The notes under the pieces are model-generated. The model was not told where the DNA came from. It searched no databases and was given only the letters and a program-made list of their open reading frames with translations. Below are positions 1 to 6,583 of a stretch of DNA of 6,916 nt, in pieces. The position numbers and the translations under genes were made by a program. Location of the stretch: NCBI GenBank assembly GCA_964607515.1, contig CAZSKU010000041.1, positions 1 to 6,916 of the forward strand, in the 5' to 3' direction. The stretch's first letter is position 1, and every line of letters begins with the position of its first letter. The DNA is from UBA6080 sp964607515. Its GTDB lineage: Bacteria > Fermentibacterota > Fermentibacteria > Fermentibacterales > JCC-6.

Positions 1-13
1 GCCCCCGCTACCA
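1..13 (+). tRNA. 3' end of a tRNA gene (partial), possibly initiator tRNA-Met
   Basis: The first 13 bases, gcccccgctacca, fit the end of a bacterial tRNA: the last two T-stem bases (gc), a 3' acceptor strand ccccgct, discriminator A and encoded CCA. From memory, initiator tRNAs commonly end in a very similar CCCCGC-N-A-CCA, where position 72 does not pair with C1, so tRNA-fMet is my first guess. An elongator tRNA beginning AGCGGGG is also possible. The body of the gene would lie left of the window, so identity cannot be tested here. A strong terminator starts 14 bases downstream, as expected for the end of a tRNA transcription unit. The same 13 bases recur at 6760-6772. Confidence 0.42.
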
Positions 14-26
14 GACACAATTAGTT

Positions 27-63
27 GGGCGCAAGAATAATAAACTTGCGCCCTTCTTCTTTT
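27..63 (+). terminator. Rho-independent terminator after the tRNA-like end
   Basis: A perfect 9-bp stem, gggcgcaag (27-35) with cttgcgccc (45-53), encloses a 9-base A/T-rich loop and is followed by a T-rich tract (54-62, ttcttcttt). The T tract is on the plus strand only, so it terminates rightward transcription coming from left of the window, most likely the tRNA. Confidence 0.8.
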
Positions 64-175
64 CACCGAGATGAATCAGGATTCCACCGTGCGTCGGATT
101 CGGACACAGTGACTTCAGGCAGTACGGGAAGGCCTGTTCGCAACCGGGTTGAATCAGAGGTCTGCTCCCAAGTGA

Positions 176-841
176 TCAAAGAAGAGTTTTTATGGCGCCC
201 CAACTATTTCGGAAAAGACCAACGCTGCCGCTGAGAACCATGAACTGACCGTACGCCGTTCCATAATGGCTCTGGCTGCTTTCCCATGATGCTCCGTTGT
301 TCTGGCTGAAATAGGTCATGTCGCCCCAGGTTTGGGTTGTGCAGAGCCAGCCGTGCCATCCTGTATTGCCTGTGGTCTGTATGGCAAGCCAGTATCCTGT
401 TCCCCCGGCAAAGAAGATGTTTTCCACAGTGATTTCGGTGTACCACAAAGAATGGCCCAAGTATGTGTAACCGGTGTTGGTGTGGTTTGCACTGGTGGAT
501 GCATGACTGCTGACAATGCTTCCCGGTCCCGCAGCACCGGTGTTTCGCAGTTCGATGTTGTAGTTGGAAGGGTTTCCACCGCCGGCAACATAAATTGCCC
601 ATATCTCTATGAAATCGATGTATCCGCTGTTGGTGCAAGTGAAGTCGTCGGCGGTCATGTAAGGAGCCATGAACATGGGGGCATCCTCCAGGTCTTCATA
701 CACGAAGGGCAGGCCGTAGATGAGATCACTTCCCGAGTAATCAGGGAAGACCGGTTCCGCACAGGCAATACCGCCCGGGCTTGGATCGGCTGCGGCAGCA
801 AACCCTGCAGATAAAAGTGTTAGAAGAGTAATCGCACTCAT
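176..841 (-). CDS. Small secreted beta-sandwich-like protein of unknown function
   Basis: I do not recognise a named family. The 221-residue product starts MSAITLLTLLSAGFAAAADP, a hydrophobic signal peptide likely cut after the alanine run (about residue 18). The rest is rich in Gly, Thr, Asn, Trp and Tyr. It carries a TADDF motif (around residues 63-67), then an FIEIWAIY strand and a GxGYWLAIQT strand, a pattern I associate with secreted jelly-roll-like domains of FCB and planctomycete proteins (from memory). No catalytic motif is evident and there is no C-terminal sorting domain; the last 15 or so residues (VGLFRNSWGAIKTLL) look unlike a domain end. I chose the start at 841 because AAGGAGAGG lies at ideal spacing before it. 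An in-frame ATG at 862 has no Shine-Dalgarno but would add the positively charged n-region MQSKER. It is divergent from the operon on the right. Confidence 0.78.
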   Translation of the reverse strand: MSAITLLTLLSAGFAAAADPSPGGIACAEPVFPDYSGSDLIYGLPFVYEDLEDAPMFMAPYMTADDFTCTNSGYIDFIEIWAIYVAGGGNPSNYNIELRNTGAAGPGSIVSSHASTSANHTNTGYTYLGHSLWYTEITVENIFFAGGTGYWLAIQTTGNTGWHGWLCTTQTWGDMTYFSQNNGASWESSQSHYGTAYGQFMVLSGSVGLFRNSWGAIKTLL

Positions 842-844
842 AAG

Positions 845-853
845 CCTCTCCTT
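845..853 (-). promoter_or_regulatory. Ribosome binding site of the minus-strand secreted protein
   Basis: Read on the minus strand this is aaggagagg, with ggag six bases before the ATG at 841. It decides the start in favour of 841 over the in-frame ATG at 862, which is preceded by tgactccattcgcttgta and has no such site. Confidence 0.7.
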
Positions 854-890
854 GCTTTGCATTACAAGCGAATGGAGTCACAGATTCAGT

Positions 891-919
891 AGTTTATCTG
901 TAGCTGAAGGACAAGTCAA
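891..919 (-). promoter_or_regulatory. Sigma70-like promoter for the minus-strand secreted protein
   Basis: On the minus strand, TTGACT (919-914, 5 of 6 to the -35 consensus) is followed by a 17-base spacer and TAAACT (896-891, 4 of 6 to the -10). Transcription would start near 884, giving a leader of about 40 bases that ends in the Shine-Dalgarno at 853-845. Spacing and position are right; the call rests on consensus matching only. Confidence 0.5.
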
Positions 920-921
920 GC

Positions 922-934
922 CGGTCCAAGACCG
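922..934. repeat. Short inverted repeat just upstream of the leftward promoter
   Basis: cggtc (922-926) and gaccg (930-934) are perfect reverse complements separated by three bases. The dyad sits just outside the TTGACT box of the leftward promoter, where an activator or repressor could bind. It is short and may be chance. Confidence 0.3.
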
Positions 935-1037
935 TTTCTGAAGGGGAGGAAGTCAAAGCGTCTGTAGTTCCACTTTATCTTCCTAATTACACTCCGGACA
1001 GCAATTGTCCCCTTTCCATGGTCACTTATGATGGGTA

Positions 1038-1066
1038 TTGACATACCCCCCCCCCCCATTTGCTAT
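1038..1066 (+). promoter_or_regulatory. Candidate distal promoter of the rightward operon with poly-C spacer
   Basis: A perfect -35 box TTGACA (1038-1043) is followed 17 bases later by TGCTAT (1061-1066), a weak -10 with 3 of 6 matches. The spacer contains a run of 12 C residues. If used, it gives a leader of about 145 bases before the ATG at 1217. The perfect -35 is the main support and the poor -10 the main weakness; slippage of the C run would change the spacer length. Confidence 0.35.
1046..1057. repeat. Homopolymer of 12 cytosines
   Basis: Twelve consecutive C residues occur in otherwise mixed non-coding sequence. No other homopolymer of this length was noticed in the window. Tracts like this are prone to slipped-strand mispairing, and also to sequencing or assembly length errors. 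Confidence 0.95.
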
Positions 1067-1156
1067 CAATACCAAATAATGATCTTGTGCTGCCAATAGC
1101 GCCAGATTTTGGATAGGTTCTCAGCAATAGCGATGGGAAGGGAAACAATGAGTGGG

Positions 1157-1186
1157 TTTACATAGCCGGCAAGGAAATGATATCAT
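1157..1186 (+). promoter_or_regulatory. Proximal sigma70-like promoter of the rightward operon
   Basis: TTTACA (1157-1162, 5 of 6) and TATCAT (1181-1186, 5 of 6) are separated by 18 bases. A start near 1193 would leave a leader of about 24 bases before the ATG at 1217 and would make the upstream ATG at 1196 almost leaderless, which supports 1217 as the true start. This is the better-scoring of the two rightward promoter candidates. Confidence 0.5.
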
Positions 1187-1201
1187 GCGGATGCCATGAA
1201 C

Positions 1202-1210
1202 AAGGAAAGG
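1202..1210 (+). promoter_or_regulatory. Ribosome binding site deciding the start at 1217
   Basis: aaggaaagg ends six bases before the ATG at 1217. The alternative in-frame ATG at 1196 has no Shine-Dalgarno at usable distance; an aaggaa lies about 20 bases away. Confidence 0.65.
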
Positions 1211-1216
1211 ATTCAC

Positions 1217-2542
1217 ATGAAAACAGAGATTATCGCAGTCGTTCTGCTTGCGGCTTCATCCGTGGCGCAGACCGGGACTTCCCCACTCGCAGTTGAGGAA
1301 GTCTTTTCTGTTGAAACACCTGAAGAGCTTGAAAACAGTCTCATTGATGGTTACCCGATGCCATGGCTTGCAGAGATTCTCTCAGACGAGACTATCCCCG
1401 AGGAAGACCGATACTGGCTTGACTGCCGAATGAGGGCAGTCATAGCCAGGGAGCTTCATACATTTTATGGAAGGGATGGACAGCCCCTGCATGTTGATGC
1501 TCTGGGTGGCATTCGCAACGGCGAAACCTACTGGCGGGAAGTGTTCATAGTAGAGCCCGGCTTCAAGGAACCCGCCGTAGGATACGCAGATTTCACGGAA
1601 CCACCCTACTATTTCCTGAGAACCCCGGGATATCTGGTGAATCGTTTCGGCGAGAGGCTTGGAGAGATCGCAACGACAGATCTCAAGATCCACCTCTCAA
1701 GGGATGGAAGTGTCGGAGTATACACCGGCCCTCACGCCGCGCACGTTCAAAACCCCTCCCGTACTTTCTTTCTCAACCCACGGAGTGGAGTTCGGGAAGT
1801 CATCATTGGCCCGGCGTTATCCGGAATGCGAAGCATCTGCATGGCCGAGGATGGCACCATTGCGCTTGCTGCCTGTACTGGTAGCGGCATCACCTGGTCC
1901 AGGAACCGCGACGTGGTTTCTCTTGGTCTGGATTACCCCGAGCGGGACGCAGTCATGCTCCATGTTTTCACAGGCACCGGTGATTTGCTGTACGGGAAGC
2001 TGATGCCCGAAGGTCCGGTTAATGTACAGATTTCTCCGGACTCCCGGTACATCTCATATGCCTCTGCGGAAAACACCTACCTGCTCAACGCTTCGACCGG
2101 CGACATCCTCTTCACATGGGAGCGGAAGGGGGGAAGTGACCCGAGCTTCACCCGAAACAGCAGATACCTTTGCCTGCCCGCTGTGGGAGGCGGCGCAATC
2201 TATGATTGCGAGACTGGTGAAACCGTGCTTGAACTGCCAAGCAGTCCATATCCGCCGTTCACGTATGGTGGCAAATTCCACATCGATCTCAGTGCAAGCA
2301 ATGACCTCTCTGTGATAGCTGGGGTCATAATTGATCGAATCAATGACGACTGCATCAGCTACTATCACGACATTTATCTCAACAACAGCCTTCTCAGTTC
2401 TGCTGAGATTACTGTGTACAGGTCTCAGGAAGTCTCCCCAAACGGGCATTTCATTGACAGACAGCACTACAGCCCGTTCATCGGAAACCTATGGGACGGC
2501 GTAGCAGTTCCTTACACCGTTCTTCGTGTGAGGGGGTTCTGA
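1217..2542 (+). CDS. Secreted propeller-like protein, first gene of the operon
   Basis: The 441-residue product begins MKTEIIAVVLLAASSVAQ, a signal peptide with likely cleavage after SVA. An alpha-helical segment follows (about residues 30-80) containing PMPWLAEI and DETIPEEDRYWLDCR; I associate this charged motif with a recurring family in Fermentibacteria-like genomes, from memory and unverified. From about residue 120 to the end the sequence is beta-rich with propeller-like repeats, for example VQISPDSRYISYAS (270-283), then a strand with NASTGDILFTW, and AIYDCETGETVLEL. This resembles WD40- or YVTN-type beta-propellers. No catalytic motif and no C-terminal sorting domain are visible. Its stop codon lies one base before the next ATG, and the next gene's Shine-Dalgarno is inside its last codons, so the two are translationally coupled. 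A protein-binding or sensing partner of the downstream peptidase is the simplest inference. The longer start at 1196 is possible but less supported. Confidence 0.85.
   Translation: MKTEIIAVVLLAASSVAQTGTSPLAVEEVFSVETPEELENSLIDGYPMPWLAEILSDETIPEEDRYWLDCRMRAVIARELHTFYGRDGQPLHVDALGGIRNGETYWREVFIVEPGFKEPAVGYADFTEPPYYFLRTPGYLVNRFGERLGEIATTDLKIHLSRDGSVGVYTGPHAAHVQNPSRTFFLNPRSGVREVIIGPALSGMRSICMAEDGTIALAACTGSGITWSRNRDVVSLGLDYPERDAVMLHVFTGTGDLLYGKLMPEGPVNVQISPDSRYISYASAENTYLLNASTGDILFTWERKGGSDPSFTRNSRYLCLPAVGGGAIYDCETGETVLELPSSPYPPFTYGGKFHIDLSASNDLSVIAGVIIDRINDDCISYYHDIYLNNSLLSSAEITVYRSQEVSPNGHFIDRQHYSPFIGNLWDGVAVPYTVLRVRGF
2530..2536 (+). promoter_or_regulatory. Ribosome binding site of the large gene, inside the upstream gene
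   Basis: gaggggg lies within the last codons of the upstream gene, seven bases before the ATG at 2544. This placement fits translational coupling: ribosomes finishing the upstream gene restart one base after its TGA. Confidence 0.6.
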
Positions 2543-2543
2543 G

Positions 2544-5500
2544 ATGAATGCAATACGACTTGCATCAATGCTCCTTCTTGCTGCAGGTACGCTGCATGCG
2601 ACTCCATCTGTTCCGTGGCCCTTGACCCCCACAGGCGAAACACACTCACTACTGCATAGTTACGGTGATTTTCACGCTCCATGGGTTCCCGATCCAACCG
2701 AAACTTTCAACTTCCATTACGGTATCGATTTGGCTGATCCAACCCCTGCATTACCTGTATCGTATGAACCGGTTAAAGCTGTATGCACAGGGGTTGTCAC
2801 CAGAGTGGAAGAAGGGCTAAACAACCTGGGGTGGTTCGCGATAGTTGACGACGACGGAACCCCCTCTGTACCAGGCGAGGGATGGTTCTATGGGCACATC
2901 CAGGGTTTGCCCACACCTCCGCCCGACCCCGACCCTATGCCCCCACCATATCCGATCAACCGACCTATAAGCATCGGTGCGATCCTTGGCTACATTGCCC
3001 ATGTATACCAAACGCACTCTCTGGATCATCTTCACTTCATGAGGGTTGAGGAAACAGGCCTTTCATACAGCTCAGATCAACCCGCAGTTCTGAACCCTCT
3101 GTTCTGGCTCGATCCAGCTCCGTCAAGCTCGGAAGGGTACGATTGGACCTGGCAATGCTACCCTTCCTCGCCGAGCTATCATGTATTCGTTCTTCCTCAG
3201 TATGACGCTCTGACACAATGGCAGAACCAGTGGGTGGATGTAGCTGCATGCAAGGCGGACGCCCTGCCTTTTGACGCTTTGAACGGGGCGGTAGACTTCT
3301 TCCTTTGGTTCTGCGTTGAAGGCGAGGGAGAAAACGGGCCGGATCCATTCCGAAAAGTAATGCCGCAACGTTTTGAATGGTGGCTTGAGCGGGAGCTTGC
3401 CGATGGAACATGGACGAATCTCATGGGAGACGGCAACGAATACCACCGCTACCTGTTCGACTTCGGCGACATCGAGCTGGGCGGATCTGATGATTCAGAC
3501 AGGTATAGGCAACTCTACTTCAGGTACAACGCCCAGGAGATGATAGGAACAAACATCGGGTACATCTGCTGCCTGACCAACGTCAACAATGAAGCCGGCT
3601 ACGACGGGATAGACAACATCACTGAAAACTGCTGGCAGACCGACATGAACAAGGATGGCACCGGCACCACGGAGAACGCGTTGAATTCCATGTTCCCCGA
3701 CGGCGTGTACAGAATCAGATGGAAAGCCTTCGCGTTCGATGGAACCTCCAGCGGGGAGGAAGTGACACCAGGCGATGTTTCACCTGGAGTCCCCCATGCC
3801 GACACCTTCAAGGAAGTAACCCTCGCCAACTACCTCCCCTTTGTCACCGATGCCTCCATTGTCGACTACGCCGCCGATCTGGTGTACTGGGATGCTGATT
3901 GGGAGGTTGTCGAGGAAGTTGACGATTACTCGATGCATCTCGTCGTGAACTCACACATCGCGGCCCTTCCAGTCGGTCAGACCGTGGAGGTTACGATTCA
4001 CTTCTCCGAAACCATGGATACGAACTGCCCGTACACAATCATTCTTGAGCATGAGTCCGGCTACCCTCTCCCCATGACCGGAGGTTGGTCCAGCACTGCT
4101 GTAGACAACGATACCTGGTCGGGTACTGCGCAGGTAATCGTTGGATTGACCCCTGGCACGTACTCCCTCTTCGTCGCATGCAAGGACCTGTCGGGTGAAT
4201 GGCTCACGGATCCTGCAGATCCCGGCTCTCCTTTCACAGACGATTACCATCGTCTTGACATTGCCTTCGGAACTGAGCCCGGATGGTCGGCCTCTGTCCA
4301 CGCCCCGGTCCTTGGCTCACCCAAGCTCGCGGACATGGATCTTGATGGAGACCTTGATGTAGTGGTCCAGTGCTCGGATGGCTGGATTCATGTCCTGGAT
4401 GATGACGGCACTTCCATGACCGGTTGGCCCGTTTCCGGTGGATGGAGTTCAGGCAACCCGGGTGTGTATGCGTCTCCAGCCATTGTTGATCTTTCCGGCA
4501 GTCCAGTACCGGAAATACTTGCTGTTCATCCTTCAGGGTGCAACGGCCTTACTGCAGGCGGCACCGCCCTCAGCCCGTGGTCGGGGATTCACAACTACAT
4601 CAACAGATGGCACGCATTGTCATCTCCGGTTGCAGGCGATTTCGACGAAGATGGGTACAATGACTATGCTCTCGGACGTCAGCAGTATCCGTACTCCATG
4701 TCTACCATCAGTATCTGGGCCAGAAAGCACGATGGCTCGGGTCTTTGGCTTCTGACTGGCAGTTATGATCGATCAGTCTCTTCAACGCCAACGATCTGTG
4801 ATGCAACAGCAGATGGCAACCTGGAAGTCGTATTCATCTCTGACCTGCAGGGATTCCTGAGGGATGATGATTATGGAATCCTGTATTGCGTGAATGCCGC
4901 GACAAAAGAAGCAATTTGGAGTGCCAACCTACCGGCAATGTTCTATCGGGGAGCTGTAACCGCTGGCAATCTTGACAGTGATGATGCCATGGAGATCATT
5001 GTAACATGCAGTTCAGTTGGCAATCATCAAGTGAGAGTATTCGATGGGGCTACAGGCGCACTCATGCATACCCTCGCTGTCGACGGAACTGCATACGCAG
5101 GATCCTCCATCGCCGATGTTGATGGTGACGGTGACAATGACATTGTCGTTTCCTGTTCTGATGGAATACTCTACTGCTGGGATGGATTGACCGGCATCAG
5201 CCTCAGCGGCTTCCCGGTTGACCTGGGCACCTGGACCATGGGTGGCGTGAGCATCGGTGATATCGATCTGGACGAGGAACTTGAACTTGTAATGGCTGGA
5301 AGAGACGGGAAGCTCTATGCGGTCAATCACGATGGAACCATGGCGGGAGGTTTCCCCATCACGGTTTCATCCAACCCGCTCTCGGGTCAGCCGGCACTGG
5401 GCGACATCGACGGGGACGGAAGGCTTGAGATCATCTTCGGGGAAGAGGGCAACAGCGTTGTTCACTGCTACCAGTTGGCAATCAACTCAGCGTGCGCCTA

Positions 5501-6536
5501 TCTGCCATGGCCCCAGTTCCAAAGGGATGCCCGGAACACCGGGACAATCGAGATAGATACAACTATCCCGGAACCTCCCAGTGATTTCGACGGAACAGGA
5601 ACACTGGTAGGCTCGGTCCTTACAGTGAACTTGTCCTGGACGCTCTCAGTGAATGACCCATACAACCCCAACGCTGTACCACCAGCGGATGTGGTCAGCT
5701 ACCACATATACGTAAAGATACCACCGAACGATCCGGAACTGGTGGGCACCGTCAGTGCTGGAACCGACAGCTTCACGAATGTGATCAGTTTCACCTCCTT
5801 TCCCCCTCAAGCTGTGGCCTACTTCGCGTCCGCCTGGGACGGGACCAACGAGTCAGCATGGACGGATCAGGTGAAGATCATTCTGTACAGCAACGGCAAC
5901 ATCGCCAGGAATTCCCGGATCAGGGAGGTCGTTACAGCGGCCATCATTGAATCTGGTTCGTCTTTGGCACTGAACGACGAGGGCTCGCGCCTCGAACCCA
6001 TCCCGGGCAACTGCCGTGTTCTCACCGACGGGAACCATGACACCGTGTACATGCCCTCTTCGTTCGCACGGTGCGTGGAGGTCGACCTCGGGGCGGTTTT
6101 CGACGTGACCGATGTCGCGATCATCCGAAGCGACCTCTCGTTCATGGAATCCGTGAGACTTGAACTCTCCACCGATGGAACGAACTTCAGGGCCGTCGAC
6201 TCCGGAAGGACGCGCTACGTCCGGGTCTACGGAGCCGGAGGGGCTTCCGAGATCGAAGTGATGGGAACACCAGTTGAAGGCGCTTCCATCCCGATCGAAA
6301 TCGTGAGGGAGGAACAGGGCTTCTTCAGGATCGCCACGGCGGAGGAGGGTACTCCCATGACCGTGTCGGTCTTCGACCTTGCCGGTCGAAGGGTCTGGGA
6401 CGGGACTTCTACATCGGGCGAGGTGCTCTGGAACAGGCGCACTTCCACGGGAACACCGGTGCCCACGGGAGTCTACCTTCTTCTGATCGAAACCGAAGGG
6501 CTTGACCCCGTCACATCGAGGATAGTGGTAAGGTAA
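2544..6536 (+). CDS. Multidomain secreted M23 metallopeptidase with FG-GAP propeller, Fn3, F5/8C and sorting domain
   Basis: A 1330-residue exported protein. A signal peptide covers about residues 1-19 (MNAIRLASMLLLAAGTLHA). A LytM/M23 zinc peptidase domain (about 22-190) keeps all five expected positions: HxxxD (H58, D62), the GHI histidine (H118) and HLH (H162, H164), so it is probably an active peptidoglycan or glycine-bond endopeptidase. A proline-rich loop (122-141) interrupts it. Residues 190-460 are unrecognised. An Ig-like domain with the HFSETMD motif (486-492) follows. Eight FG-GAP/VCBS-like repeats about 50 residues apart have cores near D597, D649, D699, D753, N809, D858, D906 and D954; the best, such as DVDGDGDND, are Ca2+ loops. 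The array ends in WPQFQRDARNTG (989-1000). Then come an Fn3-like domain (1008-1116), an F5/8C (discoidin)-like domain (1118-1241; VDLG, LSTDG, RYVRVYG) and a T9SS type A/FlgD-like tail (1246-1330; VSVFDLAGRRVW, PVPTGVYLLLI). The C-terminal part is visibly more GC-rich. Confidence 0.9.
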   Translation: MNAIRLASMLLLAAGTLHATPSVPWPLTPTGETHSLLHSYGDFHAPWVPDPTETFNFHYGIDLADPTPALPVSYEPVKAVCTGVVTRVEEGLNNLGWFAIVDDDGTPSVPGEGWFYGHIQGLPTPPPDPDPMPPPYPINRPISIGAILGYIAHVYQTHSLDHLHFMRVEETGLSYSSDQPAVLNPLFWLDPAPSSSEGYDWTWQCYPSSPSYHVFVLPQYDALTQWQNQWVDVAACKADALPFDALNGAVDFFLWFCVEGEGENGPDPFRKVMPQRFEWWLERELADGTWTNLMGDGNEYHRYLFDFGDIELGGSDDSDRYRQLYFRYNAQEMIGTNIGYICCLTNVNNEAGYDGIDNITENCWQTDMNKDGTGTTENALNSMFPDGVYRIRWKAFAFDGTSSGEEVTPGDVSPGVPHADTFKEVTLANYLPFVTDASIVDYAADLVYWDADWEVVEEVDDYSMHLVVNSHIAALPVGQTVEVTIHFSETMDTNCPYTIILEHESGYPLPMTGGWSSTAVDNDTWSGTAQVIVGLTPGTYSLFVACKDLSGEWLTDPADPGSPFTDDYHRLDIAFGTEPGWSASVHAPVLGSPKLADMDLDGDLDVVVQCSDGWIHVLDDDGTSMTGWPVSGGWSSGNPGVYASPAIVDLSGSPVPEILAVHPSGCNGLTAGGTALSPWSGIHNYINRWHALSSPVAGDFDEDGYNDYALGRQQYPYSMSTISIWARKHDGSGLWLLTGSYDRSVSSTPTICDATADGNLEVVFISDLQGFLRDDDYGILYCVNAATKEAIWSANLPAMFYRGAVTAGNLDSDDAMEIIVTCSSVGNHQVRVFDGATGALMHTLAVDGTAYAGSSIADVDGDGDNDIVVSCSDGILYCWDGLTGISLSGFPVDLGTWTMGGVSIGDIDLDEELELVMAGRDGKLYAVNHDGTMAGGFPITVSSNPLSGQPALGDIDGDGRLEIIFGEEGNSVVHCYQLAINSACAYLPWPQFQRDARNTGTIEIDTTIPEPPSDFDGTGTLVGSVLTVNLSWTLSVNDPYNPNAVPPADVVSYHIYVKIPPNDPELVGTVSAGTDSFTNVISFTSFPPQAVAYFASAWDGTNESAWTDQVKIILYSNGNIARNSRIREVVTAAIIESGSSLALNDEGSRLEPIPGNCRVLTDGNHDTVYMPSSFARCVEVDLGAVFDVTDVAIIRSDLSFMESVRLELSTDGTNFRAVDSGRTRYVRVYGAGGASEIEVMGTPVEGASIPIEIVREEQGFFRIATAEEGTPMTVSVFDLAGRRVWDGTSTSGEVLWNRRTSTGTPVPTGVYLLLIETEGLDPVTSRIVVR

Positions 6537-6545
6537 ACCCAGGAA

Positions 6546-6583
6546 GAGAAGGCCGGCTCCCGCAATCGCGGGAGCCGGTTCTC
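6546..6583 (+). terminator. Hairpin terminator of the operon
   Basis: A perfect 11-bp G+C-rich stem, ccggctcccgc (6553-6563) with gcgggagccgg (6568-6578), has a 4-base loop (aatc) and begins 16 bases after the TAA of the large gene. Flanking gagaa/ttctc can extend it past a two-base bulge. The plus-strand tail (ttctcattcc) is only moderately T-rich. The minus-strand tail (ccttctcttcc) is similar, so it may work in both directions. Confidence 0.7.

Larger units (their letters stand above)
1033..1073. repeat. Two overlapping inverted repeats around the TTGACA box
   Basis: gggtat (1033-1038) pairs perfectly with ataccc (1043-1048) around the four bases tgac, so the -35 box TTGACA lies within a compact palindrome. 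ggtattga (1034-1041) also pairs perfectly over 8 bp with tcaatacc (1066-1073), looping out the poly-C tract. The two pairings are mutually exclusive. Either could be an operator or a DNA or RNA structure; no function is shown. Confidence 0.6.
842..1216. other. Divergent intergenic regulatory region
   Basis: This stretch of about 375 bases between the divergent starts holds no convincing gene. From left to right I see the Shine-Dalgarno and promoter of the leftward gene, a cggtc/gaccg dyad (922-934), a second dyad ggaca-gcaat-tgtcc (996-1010), a TTGACA box inside a palindrome followed by 12 C residues (1033-1073), and two copies of caatagcg 31 bases apart (1094-1101 and 1125-1132, about three helical turns). 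A second rightward promoter (1157-1186) and the Shine-Dalgarno of the rightward gene follow. Several of these are weak individually, but the region is clearly denser in such elements than the short gaps elsewhere in the window. Confidence 0.6.

Noticed and set aside
161..170. tctgctccca (161-170) recurs at 6658-6667, each preceded by gagg with a one-base difference; possible longer attachment sequence
   Set aside because: Its order relative to the 13-mer is opposite at the two ends, so it cannot be part of the same direct repeat. Probably chance.
25..234. 69-codon plus-strand frame at the left end
   Set aside because: It starts at a non-ATG codon inside the terminator hairpin and overlaps the end of the opposite gene. 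No Shine-Dalgarno was seen.
332..814. Plus-strand open frame of 160 codons opposite the secreted protein
   Set aside because: It is antisense to a gene with a clear signal peptide, Shine-Dalgarno and promoter. Its own composition (scattered Cys, Arg and Ser, no domain) looks like a shadow.
3037..3446. Three overlapping minus-strand open frames within the large gene
   Set aside because: All lie antisense to the peptidase gene, have no ribosome site or recognisable domain, and are rich in Arg, Ser and Pro, as expected for shadow frames.
2544..6536. CRISPR array or tandem DNA repeats suggested by the regular 50-residue periodicity
   Set aside because: The periodicity is at protein level (FG-GAP cores). 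The DNA of the repeats is diverged and there are no identical direct repeats with spacers.
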